A DNA stretch of 64,000 nucleotides from Molanna angustata (GCA_963576475.1 OY754972.1:33084556-33148555); one strand, 5' to 3'; positions 24,850 through 35,703 are shown, counted from the stretch's first letter. The notes: generated by a model from the sequence alone, not told the origin. A program made the numbers and translations.

Positions 24850-25105
24850 GGTATTTAAATACAAGGTCTATTTATCGTATTAATTGTGATAAAATACAAG
24901 GTCTATTTACTGTATTAATTGTGATAAAATACAAGGTCTATATATCGTATTAATTGTGATAAAATACAAGGTCTATTTACTGTATTAATTGTGATAAAAT
25001 ACAAGGTCTATTTATCGGATTAATTGTGATTAAATACAAGGTCTATTTATCGGATTAATTGTGATTAAATACAAGGTCTATTTATCGGATTAATTGTGAT
25101 AAAAC
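24850..25105. repeat. 35-bp minisatellite, about 7 units
   Basis: Units contain AAATACAAGGTCTATTTA and TATTAATTGTGAT, with a few substitutions (TATCGG/TACTG/TATCG). Lies in an intron of the SAXO-like gene. Confidence 0.93.
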
Positions 25106-25117
25106 ACACAACTCAAG

Positions 25118-25410
25118 AGGACACACACACTTGATCAAAGCAACCAAGCAAAAAATATATTCGATGGAGGACACACACACTTGATCAAAGCAACCAAGCA
25201 AAAAATATATTCGATGGAGGACACACACACTTGATCAAAGCAACCAAGCAAAAAATATATTCGATGGAGGACACACACACTTGATCAAAGCAACCAAGCA
25301 AAAAATATATTCGATGGAGGACACACACACTTGATCAAAGCAACCAAGCAAAAAATATATTCGATGGAGGACACTCCCATTTGATCAAACTAACAAAGCA
25401 AAAAACTCAA
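25118..25410. repeat. 50-bp minisatellite, five near-identical units plus a partial
   Basis: Units of GGACACACACACTTGATCAA, AGCAACCAAGC and AAAAAATATATTCGATGGA. The first five are identical to the eye; the sixth is diverged. The near identity points to recent expansion. Confidence 0.95.
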
Positions 25411-25604
25411 TTTTGTCTTCTGTGCACCCATGCATTTTTTCTAGATGTTTGGTGATAACATCTAGTTGATGTGGAATCAAATGTGGTACTTTTATTATGA
25501 TGTCGGACTACCAAATTCCTATTTGTATTATACCTACACTAATTATGCTATCTGAAAATTATAAATTAAAATACTTGTATGTATTAATAAAATATTTTAT
25601 TTAC

Positions 25605-26542
25605 CTGTTCATTTCTGGGACTAGTATTTCCTGTTTGTGAGTTGGTTCTAGATCTTCTAGACTTCGGTGGACGACCAGAAAGCCTACTTTCTGCTGTTTT
25701 AGAATTGTGCTCTGGTTTTGAAGTGATTGTTATTTTGTTTTTGTAATCTTCTAGATTTGATCTTATGTCAGTACTAAATAGTCGAGGTGATTCCATTCTT
25801 CTCGGTGGTGAAGGTTTTGGATTTACGATAGCATTATCTGTGGACACAGGAAGGGCTCCTTGAAGATTTATGGATACAGTTTGAGGCTCAGTAGGTGAAG
25901 GTATATACAAACTTTGTACAGGTGTGCCATCATCTAATATAAGGTTATCAGCATGCTTGCTAGAGTGAGTTTTCACCGTCGGAAGGGCGATATATTTGTC
26001 TTTATATTCTGGTGTAGTGTGAAATTCTCCCTCTAACTTTAAATTTGGTGTTTGTTTAAAGGAAGACCGTCGTTCGGTTGTGAATGTTTTGAAGGAGTTC
26101 TTGTACTCTGGAGTCAAGTCCAAGTCTCCTTCGCACTTTAGGTTTGAAGGTCTTCTTAGAATTTCCGATTTAGTGCCGGCTAATGTATGTTCTATATATT
26201 GACTCAGTGTTTCGGAATGGGTGTTCATTTTGTCCTGTGTGTTAATCTTCAGCCACGGGTTGGGTTTGAGAGTAATAGGTCTGTGTCTCGGAAATTCTAC
26301 AAAGACATCTCTGTATTCTGGTAAGTGCATGAAATCACCTTCCAAATGGAGGTTGGTATCGCGTTTAGCCAAGGGAGGACGGTGACAGTCATCAAACGTT
26401 ACAAACTTATCTTTATTTTCTGTGAGAGTATTCAGTTCCCCTTCTAATTTCAACTGTGTTTTTCTTCTAAGCAGATCGGGTCGCTTGGAAAGTACATATT
26501 CGATAAATTGATCTCTTTTTTCTGTCTGAAATATCATGTCAC
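25605..26542 (-). CDS. main exon of SAXO/MAP6-like repeat protein
   Basis: Largest exon, about 313 codons. The acceptor TTTATTTCAG at 26543-26544 completes a Gly codon with the previous exon, so the repeat LRLEGD-MIFQTEKRDQF crosses the junction cleanly. Modules of the type L-x-LEGE/D-(6)-EYK/RD-x-F follow: TQLKLEGELNTLTENKDKF, TNLHLEGDFMHLPEYRDVF, SNLKCEGDLDLTPEYKNSF and PNLKLEGEFHTTPEYKDKY. They resemble the microtubule-binding Mn repeats of SAXO/MAP6 proteins, which stabilise axonemal or ciliary microtubules. The C-terminal third is Ser/Pro/Arg-rich and probably disordered. The exon ends at CAG|GTAAAT in phase 0. An internal ATG at 26537 is not needed as a start. Molecular role inferred from repeats only. 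Confidence 0.82.
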
Positions 26543-26623
26543 CTGAAATAAATGTGATTTTGCTTTACATCATGCCTATGTACAAGCGGGTAGGTACTAA
26601 CTATTTATCATCAGCTGTTGTAC

Positions 26624-26729
26624 CTTCAAGTCGTAAGTCTCCTCTGGGACGATATCGCCCTCTACAGACCGATGCTTTCCCAAGCAGATCTTCTGAGTGG
26701 CTTGAACATCGTCTCACATTACAATTTTC
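26624..26729 (-). CDS. exon of SAXO/MAP6-like repeat protein
   Basis: Follows the acceptor TTTTGTTAG at 26730-26731 and ends at GAAG|GTACAA, leaving one base (G) that pairs with GT from the next exon to make Gly. It codes for 35 residues including CRGRYRPRGDLRLEG, the first half of a repeat that is completed in the next exon. The phases at both sides agree with the neighbours. There is no sequence break in the frame. Confidence 0.75.
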
Positions 26730-27121
26730 CTAACAAAACATAAACAATCATTTCCAAACAAATATTTATATCAATTGCAAGTTTATTAGGTACCTACTTA
26801 CCTACAGATAATTAAAAAAAAAATGATAATTTTCCTTTATTTACAGCATAATATTATAATCACTATAAATCACTGTAGGTATATAGGTACCTGAGTGATC
26901 ACTAATAACAAATCAATTATTTAAAATTCTTTTCTTGAGTTAGGTACTTAGTTGTAAAAAATATTGATTTGGGTCAATCCGAGAATCTGTGACATATTAT
27001 GTGAAATACAACATTATAGTGAGATTTTATTGTCTCAGCATTTGTTTAGAAATACATATTTTGATGAAATTATGACAGAAACTTAAGAAAATCTTTAGAC
27101 AGTCTTGTAGATACATTTTAC

Positions 27122-27310
27122 TGTTGGGTGAGAAACCCTCGCCATGATTGACGGGCCTTCACGTTTGTGGTTGGACTCATGATCATGTGGTTGTTGCATG
27201 ATAGTAGGTTTCTTGTTTTGTCCAACAAGCAGCCGCTCCGGGGACGAACAGAGCTATTTAGTTCTATAACGATCCCTATGGAGTGGGGGAGACTGCGGAA
27301 TTCCTTATTA
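27122..27310 (-). CDS. doubtful additional exon of the SAXO-like gene
   Basis: Lies between an acceptor-like ATGTATCTACAG and a donor-like ACA|GTAAAATG. Two frames are open over most of it. One ends in phase 0 as needed (IMARVSHPT) but needs a start after an in-frame TAG. The other (SSVRPRSGCLLDKT) ends in the wrong phase. Either the exon is shorter, an indel is present, or it is not an exon. No SAXO-like repeat is visible. Confidence 0.22.
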
Positions 27311-27355
27311 CTGTAGATACATGTTAGTGGATGAAATGTAAATAAAACTACCAAC

Positions 27356-27495
27356 TTTTTCATTATAAGCATGGCTGACGAGATCTCCTAAGGATCTTGC
27401 AACAAGAGCTGGTGCTCTGAAGCTATATGTGTACTCCGAAGTGATGTCTTTTAATGATCCTCTGTCCAAGTAAAGGTTGTCACGTTTTTGACTAT
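27356..27495 (-). CDS. exon of SAXO/MAP6-like repeat protein
   Basis: The acceptor TTTTTCAG at 27496-27497 opens with two bases that complete the codon begun in the exon at 30001-30134. The exon codes for about 46 residues including KRDNLYLDRGSLKDITSEY, another diverged repeat of the L-x-L..(E/D)-(6)-EY type. The donor is uncertain: CTC|GTCAGC (exon end 27380) or AAA|GTTGGT (27356) both leave phase 0, which fits the next exon at 26729. Neither donor is strong. Confidence 0.65.
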
Positions 27496-27599
27496 CTGAA
27501 AAATACTTAAGTTAAAAATATTTTCAATTTGAGTTAGTTAGATAATAGGCGTAATTCAATTGTCTACTATAATTTGTTATTCATTTCTCCATATGTCAA

Positions 27600-27928
27600 T
27601 GAAAATTTTCTTCTGATTAAAATGTATGGAGATTAAGTATCAAACTATTGAGAGTCCCCATAGATATTTTATAGTGTATACTGCTATATAAATTGTATGA
27701 AACCATATCGACACTAAATTAAACTTTTTAGTAAAATTGTTAAAAAAAATAGATGTAGGTAGTGCGTACATTTTATAGAAAACTAAACTATCTAGTTGGG
27801 GTGTTTCGGCATTCCTCGAATTCTGAGTTCATTCTTAGCATAAATATATGCTGCGACGAAGTCTTAAGTTGGTGTTTTTTTACTTCTTAGTTGAAAAACC
27901 ATGAAAAATTTAGACCAGTCAATTTATT
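27600..27928 (-). mobile_element. HLE fragment with internal deletion
   Basis: HLE body (TATCTAGTTGGGGTGTTTCGG) is joined directly to the near-5' part (CATAAATATATGCTGCGACG, AAGTTGGTGTTTTTTTACTT). The CA tract and surrounding part are deleted. Intronic. Confidence 0.75.
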
Positions 27929-27929
27929 T

Positions 27930-28345
27930 GTGTGTATGTAAGAGATAAAATAACTAATTCGTCGAATTGCCACTGTGACTTCAAAAACAATATTATAACG
28001 AAAATACTTCGAATATTTTTTTAATTGCATATACGTAAACACTCCTGAACTGCGCCAGAAATATTATTTCATTTTTGGCTTGTTTATCTACTTGTACCAA
28101 TGTGTATTTAAATCGAATATTTTTTTTATTTTTGGGGTGATATCTGTGCTAGACGCCGTCACCTCATTTATAAGGACTGTTGCTTTCATTGTTTACAAAT
28201 AAACTAATTTCTTAATAGATGGCGTTACACAAAAGGTTTCTTCATTACTTCATAGATGGCAATAGTATAATTCCTTATTTTCAGGTGAATTGTTACACAT
28301 TATTCAAATATATAGAACTTTCAAAAATTACATTGATCAGGGAAC
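27930..28345. other. intronic, nothing recognised
   Basis: No supported exon or repeat was identified here. Confidence 0.4.
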
Positions 28346-28349
28346 TCAA

Positions 28350-28520
28350 TAATAAGGCATAATTAGTGAACGTTGCGTAAGCGCATAAAGTGATCACGTA
28401 AACCAGCCGATGACAGATCGTAAGCACTGTAGGTGCCTTGAGTTCTTGGTTTTTCTATAAGAATATCCCAACTTCATCTCTATTGAGATGTTAAAAGTTT
28501 GTCATTAAAAACGAAAATAC
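28350..28520 (+). repeat. diverged single arm of the 37.1-kb palindrome
   Basis: AGGCATAATTAGTGAACGTTGC, ATAAAGTGATCACGTAAACC and GTAGGTGCCTTGA occur in the same order as the right arm at 37311-37478, with several substitutions. Only one arm is present here, so the family also exists in a non-palindromic form. Confidence 0.85.
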
Positions 28521-28626
28521 TTGTTGATACAGGTGCTTGCCGTGTGTAAATGCAATATGGCGGCCATTTTTGACAGATAAAATCATGCGACATTGAATGT
28601 CGAGTGGTCCTATACCACTCGACAAA

Positions 28627-29065
28627 ACCTATTGTGTTGTAGACTACATTTTGGGGGATATTCCAGGCATCCGTCTTCCCTCTAGTTTTTAGGTTGCTGC
28701 CTATTGTGTTGTAGACTACCTTTTGGGGGATATTCCAGGCATCCGTCTTCCCTCTAGTTTTTAGGTTGCTGCCTATTGTGTTGTAGACTACCTTTTGGGG
28801 GATATTCCAGGCATCCGTCTTCCCTCTAGTTTTTAGGTTGCTGCCTATTGTGTTGTAGACTACCTTTTGGGGGATATTCCAGGCATCCGTCTTCCCTCTA
28901 GTTTTTAGGTTGCTGCCTATTGTGTTGTAGACTACCTTTTGGGGAATATTCTAGGCATCCGTCTTCCCTCTGGTTTTTAGGTTGCTGCCTATTGTGTTGT
29001 AGACTACCTTTTGGGGGATATTCTAGGCATCCGTCTTCCCTCTGGTTTTTAGGTTGCTGCCTATT
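28627..29065. repeat. 72-bp minisatellite, six units
   Basis: Units of CCTATTGTGTTGTAGACTAC, TTTTGGGGGATATTCCAGGC and ATCCGTCTTCCCTCTAG/GG. The unit length is exactly 24 codons, and on the minus strand four consecutive units stay open while two carry TAG in place of TGG. It lies in an intron between 27.5 and 30.0 kb, in the sense of the SAXO-like gene, but no start or convincing splice sites were found. Confidence 0.93.
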
Positions 29066-29097
29066 GTGTTTTGTTGGTGTTTTTGCATGCCAAAAAC

Positions 29098-29189
29098 ACT
29101 AAATTAGAGGCTTTGTAGCATATAATATGTTCAGTAAATATATGAATGAATTCAGAATTTTAAGTAGAACATTTTGTGTGTTTTTTGTA

Positions 29190-29226
<37 letters not shown>

Positions 29227-29970
29227 GTCCCCCCTTATAACTTTTGATCCTCTCAATTCACAGAGGATAAAATTTTAAAATATACAGATATTTAACGGCC
29301 TACAAAGCATTTATACTCAGAATTTTGAATTTTTGTTTCAGTCAAGGGTTATCAAATTTTGAATTTTCACTTTATTTTTCCAAAAATATATCTCAAAAAC
29401 CATATAAGCTAGAACCCTGTAAATTGGTGTAAATATAGACAAATGCAAAATCTCAAATATGTATTTTCAAAAAAATTCCAAATTTTCTCAAACATTTTTT
29501 ATTAAGAAAAACATTTTTTATGATAAATTTATGTGTTTAGCTGCCTATATTTCCAATGTTTTTAAAAATATCGAATAAAGTCGAAATACACCAAATAGAT
29601 AATTTAATTTGTTATAAAAAATATGAGCATTGTATTACATCTCAAACTTTTTTTAACCATTTGTTAAAAATTAAATTTAGTGGCCACATCGTTTTATACA
29701 ATTTGTATGGCAGTATACACTACACAATATCTCACTCAATAGTTTGATACTTAATCTACAAACATACATCATGCTGTTTTCATATTCTGGGTAGGAAAAA
29801 CAGACTGACCTCCATACTATCCTATACTGAAATATACCTATATGTTCTATATAGAAAATTTAATATCTTAAAATATTTTTTAATTTGTGTTTAAGTGTTT
29901 ATAGATTGGTACGTAATCTTCAATTATACATACTATAGACAGTTGGATCTCATGTGTTACATGCAACTAG
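29098..29970 (+). mobile_element. HLE copy, 5' end truncated
   Basis: Runs from TAAATTAGAGGCTTTGTAGC through a (GT)n tract at 29196-29222, the conserved body and CAGTTGGATCTCATGTGTTA to the terminal CTAG at 29967-29970, followed by T. The 5' 150 bp are missing, replaced by the 72-bp minisatellite. Confidence 0.85.
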
Positions 29971-30000
29971 TGATAAGAGTAATTGTTGCTCAAGACTCAC

Positions 30001-30134
30001 CGTTGGGTCTCCTTCGACTAAACCATCTTAGTTCATCAACTGTTGTACCTGGAGGGAATCCCTCGAATATCCTTCCTTCCAGAGGACCTCCCATACTGGA
30101 GGTTACCACCTGACATCGAGGTGTTTCACGGCGT
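30001..30134 (-). CDS. most 5' recognised exon of the SAXO-like gene
   Basis: Acceptor CTGTCTTTATTTGCAG at 30135-30138 and a strong donor AACG|GTGAGT at 30000. The 134-bp exon enters with one base completing a codon and leaves with one base, which joins AT of the exon at 27495 to make Asp. It codes for RRETPRCQVVTSSMGGPLEG and ends with FSRRRPN, with GRIFEGFPPGTTVDELRWF between. The splice sites are the best in the gene. There is no start codon, so at least one more 5' exon lies farther right; none was recognised in the repeats there or before the window ends. Confidence 0.72.
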
Positions 30135-30649
30135 CTGCAAATAAAGACAGACTATTTCACTAATGAATCATTTACATAAATAATACTTTCGAATTTCACT
30201 ATTCTTTAATGACAGACAGTGAAATATATGTATAAATATTCAAACAAAAGTCATTTAAAATATGATTATAAATGTGGTATTGGTGACTGAAATATTGGCA
30301 AAGATTATGATCGCTAAGAAATCCAAATTCCATTATTTTATTTAGATTAAATGTGTTTATAATATTGACAGAACTCCACATAACATACCTACTTATGTAC
30401 ATACATGTTTGTTTGTTTTGCTAATGTATCATTTACATACAAACCTGCAATATTAATTTTATAAGTAACAGTAGGTACCTAATATGTAGATATGTATGTG
30501 ACAATTTAATGATTTTATGGAATACATTAAAAAAAACAACCCTTTATTACTTTAGATGTATTCTTAATGGTGTGGTGTGAAATATTCATACAAATATATT
30601 AAAATTTAGTTATCTGACTCCATAGTTGGTTCGATCGGTAGAGTAGTGA

Positions 30650-31568
30650 GTTGGCTACTGCCACTTGCGTGCAGGACACTTGTGTGCAGCCTTTTCGGCG
30701 CGGCACACATGGTTCTGGACACTTGGGTGCGAGACACTTGGCTGCGGCCACTTGTGTGCGGGACAATTGGGTGTGGCCAGTTGGGTGCGAGATACTTGGC
30801 TGCGGCTAAATTCAAGTGTCCAGTCCCAAATGGCCGCACCCAAGTGTCCCGCAAGTAAGTGGCCGCTATAAAGTCCTGCACCTAAGATTCGTGCTCCCAA
30901 GTGTCCCGCACTAAAATAGAAGCACTCAAGTGTCCCGCACCCAAGTGACCTGCACCCGAGTGGCCGCGAACAAGTGGCCGCACCCAAGTGTCAGGTCCCA
31001 AGTGGCCCGCACTTAAGTGGCCATACCCAAGTGTCTCGCATCCAAGTAGCCGCACCCAAGTGGGCGCTCCACAAGAGTCACGCATCTAAGTACCCCGCAC
31101 CCAAGTGACCGAACCGAAGTGTCCAGAACCCATTTGTCCAAACCTAAATGAGCGCTCCCAAGTGTCCCGCACAAATTGGCCGCACCCAAATGGCCAATCC
31201 CAAGAAGCCACACACAAGTGTCGAGCACCCAAGTGGCCGCACACTGGTGTGCTGCAACCAAGTGGCCGCATCCGAGTGTCCCGCACCCAAGTTGTCGTGC
31301 ACCAAAGTAGCCGCGACTTGGTGTCGTGCACCAAAGTGTCCCGTACCTTAAGTGTCCCGCACCCAAATGGCCACACATAAGTGTCTCACATCCAAATGGC
31401 CGCACCCAAGTGTCCCGCACCCAATTGGCCGCTCTTAATATGTCCGCATCCAAGTGGTCGCAGCCAAGTGTCCCGCACCCAACTGGCCGCAGCCAAGTGT
31501 CCCGCACCCAAGTGACAGCACCGAAGTGTCCCGCACGCAAGTGGCCATAGCCAAGTGTCCTAGGCCGC
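30650..31568. repeat. GC-rich minisatellite, ~10-bp and ~30-bp periods
   Basis: About 900 bp built from variants of CAAGTGTCCCGCACCCAAGT and GGCCGCACC. Orientation switches near 30810: GGACACTTGGGTGCGG-type repeats lie to the left and the reverse complement to the right, so the array is itself a large imperfect inverted repeat. Several frames stay open on both strands by composition; none is a gene. Confidence 0.9.
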
Positions 31569-31636
31569 TTGGTCACAACTCTATCGATCGAACTGACTAA
31601 GGAGTCGGATAATTAAATTTTAATATATTTGTATGA

Positions 31637-32337
31637 CTAGTTGCATGTAATACATGAGATCCAACTGTCGATAGTGATAGTATGTACAGTTGAAGAATAA
31701 GTACCAAACTATAAACCCATAAATACAAATTATTTAATATTTTAAGATATTTGGTTTTCTATACAACACATGTACCTAGGTATGTATGTCAAGATAGGCT
31801 AGTATGGAGGTCAGTCCTTTGATCCTACCCAGAATGTGAAAACAGCATGATGGTATGTATGTATGTTTGGAGATTAGTATCAAATTATTAAGTCTTCTTA
31901 GATATTGTGAGTAGGCTACTTCCATACAATTTGTATGAAGCAATGTCGTCACTAAATTTAATTTTTATAAAAATTGTTAAAAAAAAATTGAGATGTGCTA
32001 ATACAATGTGTTAATATTTTTTATAGAAAATTAAATTTTCTAGTTGGGGTGTTTCGGCTTTTTTCGATATTTAAAAAAAAATTGGAAATATAGGCAGTTA
32101 AACTCATAAATTTGTCTATGTTTATACCAATTTTCAGCGTTCTAGCTTTTACGGTTTCTGAGATATATGGAAAAATAAATCAAAATTTCAAAAATTGATA
32201 ACCCCTGACTGAAACAAAAATTCACAATTCTGAGTATAAAAGTTTTGTAGGCTTGTAATTTTTTATATATTTAAAAACTTTGGGCTCTGTAAATAAAGCG
32301 GATCAAAAGTTATAAGGGGGGGACAGACACACAGACA

Positions 32338-32414
<77 letters not shown>

Positions 32415-32612
32415 CTCACATAAAATGTTCTACTCCGAATTCTGAGTAAATCCATGTATGGAAACATATATGCTGCGAGGTCTCTAGTTGGTGTTATTAG
32501 CTTGCAAAAAGTCCACTACACCATACAAAATATTCCTTCGTACACGCATCTTGGCTTAATAATGTCGATTCATTAAGAGAATTGAATTCTCATGAACGAA
32601 TCGACAGTTGGA
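31637..32612 (-). mobile_element. HLE full copy with readable empty site
   Basis: Runs from CTAG at 31637-31640 to TTGGA at 32612, with a long (CA)n tract at 32338-32410. It splits the right arm of the fold-back element. Removing it gives TTTGTATGA|ATATGTCACACC, which matches the intact left arm (GTGTGAAATATTCATACAAA on the opposite strand). In element orientation the insertion is therefore between T and T without target duplication. Confidence 0.9.
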
Positions 32613-32826
32613 ATATGTCACACCACACCATTAAGAATACATAAAAAATGAAGGAATGTCTATTTTTTTTAATGTATTACATTAAAACTGTCACAACTCT
32701 ACATATTGCTGTTAGAAAATTAATATTGCTGGTTTGTATGTACATAAATGATAGATACATTGTTATTAGCAAAACAAATAAACAGGTAACTAAGTACCTA
32801 TGTATGTTATGTGGAGTTCATTCGTG

Positions 32827-32997
32827 TTGTTTGTAGTAGGTATGTACCTATATAAATTAGAATTTGCATATTAAAGTGTTTGGTTTAAGATATATTCATT
32901 TATGGAATTCCCTCGGAACGGGTGAATAATAAACATGGAATTAGCATTATGATTAGTACCTATCTAATAATAAACGGAACAACCGACACATGGTAAG
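32827..32997. other. nothing recognised
   Basis: Short AT-rich spacer without supported features. Confidence 0.4.
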
Positions 32998-34110
32998 CGA
33001 GAACCATGTCAACATTATTATAAACTAGTTTTTTATATCCGGCGTTGCTCGAGAAGGTAAATGTGAAGCAATATGCTAACGAATCAAGAAAATCGTTACG
33101 TAATTTTGAACTGATAATTTGTTAAGATAATTTCAGAATGAGTAAAAAATATCCAATACAATAAATAAAAATTATCAAAAATAAGTTAGTTTTTTAAAAA
33201 CAGTCCCTTACGTCCCTTCAGTCCCTCCATCCATCCCTTCCCTTCAGTCTCAAATATAGTAAAAGGAATTAGTTTGAAATTTCAGTAGGATTGGACTGGG
33301 AAAGAAATTTCAGCTAGATTGGAGTTGAAAAGTGGTTTTATACTTTGAATGAATTTAAGCATTATGAAGAGTTTAGTGTTGGCCACAACCCCATGTTATT
33401 ATATTATATTGTTATTAAGTGTGAAAAGAGTATTTAAAGTTTCCGCTTGTCCCATCCGATTGGATCGTTGAATGAATTCCATGTACATACTTTTTTTATT
33501 AATTCGTTTATGAGATAAATACATAAACAAACAAAAATATTTCACTTAAAATATTAGTATGAGTATTTGATTGTAACTATGGAAACGAAAAAAAATGAAA
33601 AATCAACAAAGTCAGTTATTTGTAATAAGTATGGAATGAATATGGAACATTTTAGTAAGTATGAGGTAGGTACCTACCTATACCAAAGTTCTATAAATTT
33701 GAATTTGATTCATAACAAATTCCCCTATCAGTAGGTTGGTTTATTTGAAAATTGTATTCTGTGTTACCATGGAAACGAAAACCGTCGAATATTTTAGTAC
33801 TTTTTGTTCCCGGTAGATGCTGTTAGTAGTTATGTATATAGTTCGATCTATTTGTTCGTATGTCAAATTTCCTTATAAAATTTTTAAATTAAAAAAAAAA
33901 TAATAATCTCAATGTTTTCACTCAAACGCTAAGTTATATTTGCAAATATATGTAATTAGTGTAAATACGCAATTCAAAAATTGAAATATACAAATTAATA
34001 CTTGCTTACGAAAAAGTACATATTTTGACGTTTCATTCGTGACAAAATTTGTAGGAAAATTTACAAAAAAATTAAAAATAACATGATGAAACACTCATAA
34101 GTCTATTTTT
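32998..34110. repeat. old dispersed repeat, copy B
   Basis: Diverged, shorter relative of 11505-13640. It starts AACTAGTTTTTTATATCCGGC and contains TTTAGTGTTGGCCACAACCC, GTAGGTACCTACCTATACC, TGTTACCATGGAAACGAAAA and AACGCTAAGTTATATTTGCA in the same order. The tandem minisatellite of copy A is absent. Confidence 0.6.
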
Positions 34111-34620
34111 TATTTGCCTTATTTACTCACTGGTCGCAAAGGAAGCGATGTTATAGAAATTTACCTTCAAATTTTTCTAGTTGTTGATTGAAAATTCACT
34201 AAAAGAAAAATACTCACACACATATATACATATAAATAAATTTATTTATTTATTGTTAATACACAGACATTTTTACATATTTAGGTTAAGTAAGTAACGC
34301 CCCATTAGGCAAAACCTGTCCTGGGGCTGTTACTTTTACACAATATGGCATACAAATTATTTACATATAGAGGATACAAAATATATAAGGTGCACAAATT
34401 TTGCATTCAAGTAGTAACAAGAAAATGATTACAAAAGAGTAAGAAGTAAAGTTTTAGATTAAATAAAAGAAATGATTAAGAAGAAAGGAAATATAGGAAT
34501 AAAAGTAAATAAGTCAGATGTTAAGGATGGACAACCCCCTCAGCACAGAGCCTGCCTGAAGAAATCAGCCATTTTTTTATATGAATTTTAAAGGAATTGT
34601 GATGTGGTGTTTTCTTTATG

Positions 34621-35037
34621 TCATTGTCTATATAGTTTATTAAATAAACGTGGGGCAATAAAATTAAACTGTCTTTGTCCAAATGAGGTCTTCATAATTG
34701 GTACAGTATAGTTAATGTTATTTGCATGTCTAGTGGTTCGTGTTTGTTGGGATCTGTTGTGTAAAGTTATGTTTTTATGGAAATGTACAAGTGCAGTTTT
34801 GAGGTACAGCTGTCTCGGGTCAAGTATGTCAAACATTCTGAACAAATCATCTGAAGGAAATGATCTCGCTCTTTTGCTTATAATACGCAGTAAACATTTT
34901 TGTGCCTTTTTAAGCGGATCCATGATTGATTTAACGCATCATCCCCATCCTACAATTCCATATGATAAAACTGATTGTGTGAGGGAATAATACACAGTTT
35001 TCATAGTTGATCTGTCCAAAATATTTCGAAGGGTCTT
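34621..35037 (-). pseudogene. LINE RT C-terminal part
   Basis: In frame with the palm fragment but with a second stop before 34923. It contains DPLKKAQKCLLRIISKRARS and TSFGQRQFNFIAPRLFNKL, the usual C-terminal end. It is followed by the 3' UTR. Confidence 0.8.
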
Positions 35038-35703
35038 CTATAGGTGGCCCAACCTTCTTATCCTATTAGAAAAATCATGAATATGGTCTCGCCAGCAGAG
35101 TTTATTATCTATTATAACTCCCAGGTACTTTATAGTGTTCGTTTTTGCAAGACATGTACAATTACACAGATCAACTGAGTGACAGCTATGAATTCGAAGT
35201 TTAAGTTCGGGATTTGTTTTGGGTTGACCAGCCTCCGTGGGACTAAAAGTTAAGAACTTAGTTTTGGAAACATTCAAGGATAGTAAGTTATGATCAAGCC
35301 ATTTTTTAACAGTTCTTATGCCGACTTCGGCTAGCTTAAAAGTATTCTGCCATGTTTTAGTCTTGAACAATAGTACAGTATCATCCGCAAAAACTATAAC
35401 TTGGCCCTCCAATGGCAAGTTACACATTTCATTCACGTAAAGGAGAAATAATATAGGCCCAAGAACACTTCCTTGAGGAACCCCATAGGTAATAGATTTC
35501 GGTGTTCTTTTGAAACCCTCAAGCGAGACCACCTGTGATCTCACAGAAAAGTAACTTTTAAACCAATCATGGGTCACGCCTACAAAACCAACACGCGACA
35601 ATTTATAGAGTAATCTATTGTGTGAAACAGTATCAAATGCCTTAGCAAGATCAAGACAACACAGCAAGGCACTTGAATCCATTATCAGTATTATTGGTAA
35701 CAT
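35038..35703 (-). pseudogene. LINE RT palm fragment
   Basis: 222 codons with LDLAKAFDTVSHNRLLYKL, YGVPQGSVLGPILFLLYVNE and the catalytic VIFADDTVLLF, then LLSLNVSKTKFLTF and YLGVIIDNKL. Here the Leu after PQGSV is intact, unlike in the other two LINEs. The frame ends at TAG (35038), and the same frame continues. Confidence 0.88.

Larger units (their letters stand above)
22993..25604 (-). other. intron of the SAXO-like gene, filled with repeats
   Basis: Donor CAG|GTAAAT at 25604 and acceptor TTTTAG at 22993. It contains a plus-strand LINE fragment (23326-24815), a 35-bp minisatellite and a 50-bp minisatellite. The parts at 22993-23320 and 25400-25600 show nothing recognisable. Confidence 0.6.
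30372..32826. mobile_element. old inverted-repeat (fold-back) element, interrupted by an HLE
   Basis: The left arm (about 30372-30650) and the right arm (31570-31636 plus 32613-32826) are reverse complements over about 270 bp with indels: GAACTCCACATAACATAC, TTTGTTTTGCTAATG, CAATATTAATTTT, TATTCTTAATGGTGTGGTGTGA and AAATATATTAAAATTTA. The right arm is cut by the HLE at 31637-32612. The core is a GC-rich minisatellite. No transposase is encoded. Confidence 0.75.

Noticed and set aside
26536..26733. Plus-strand 65-codon frame
   Set aside because: Shadow of the minus-strand exon at 26624-26729.
30606..31576. Up to ten overlapping frames on both strands in the GC-rich array
   Set aside because: They follow the minisatellite period and lack any domain or splice context.
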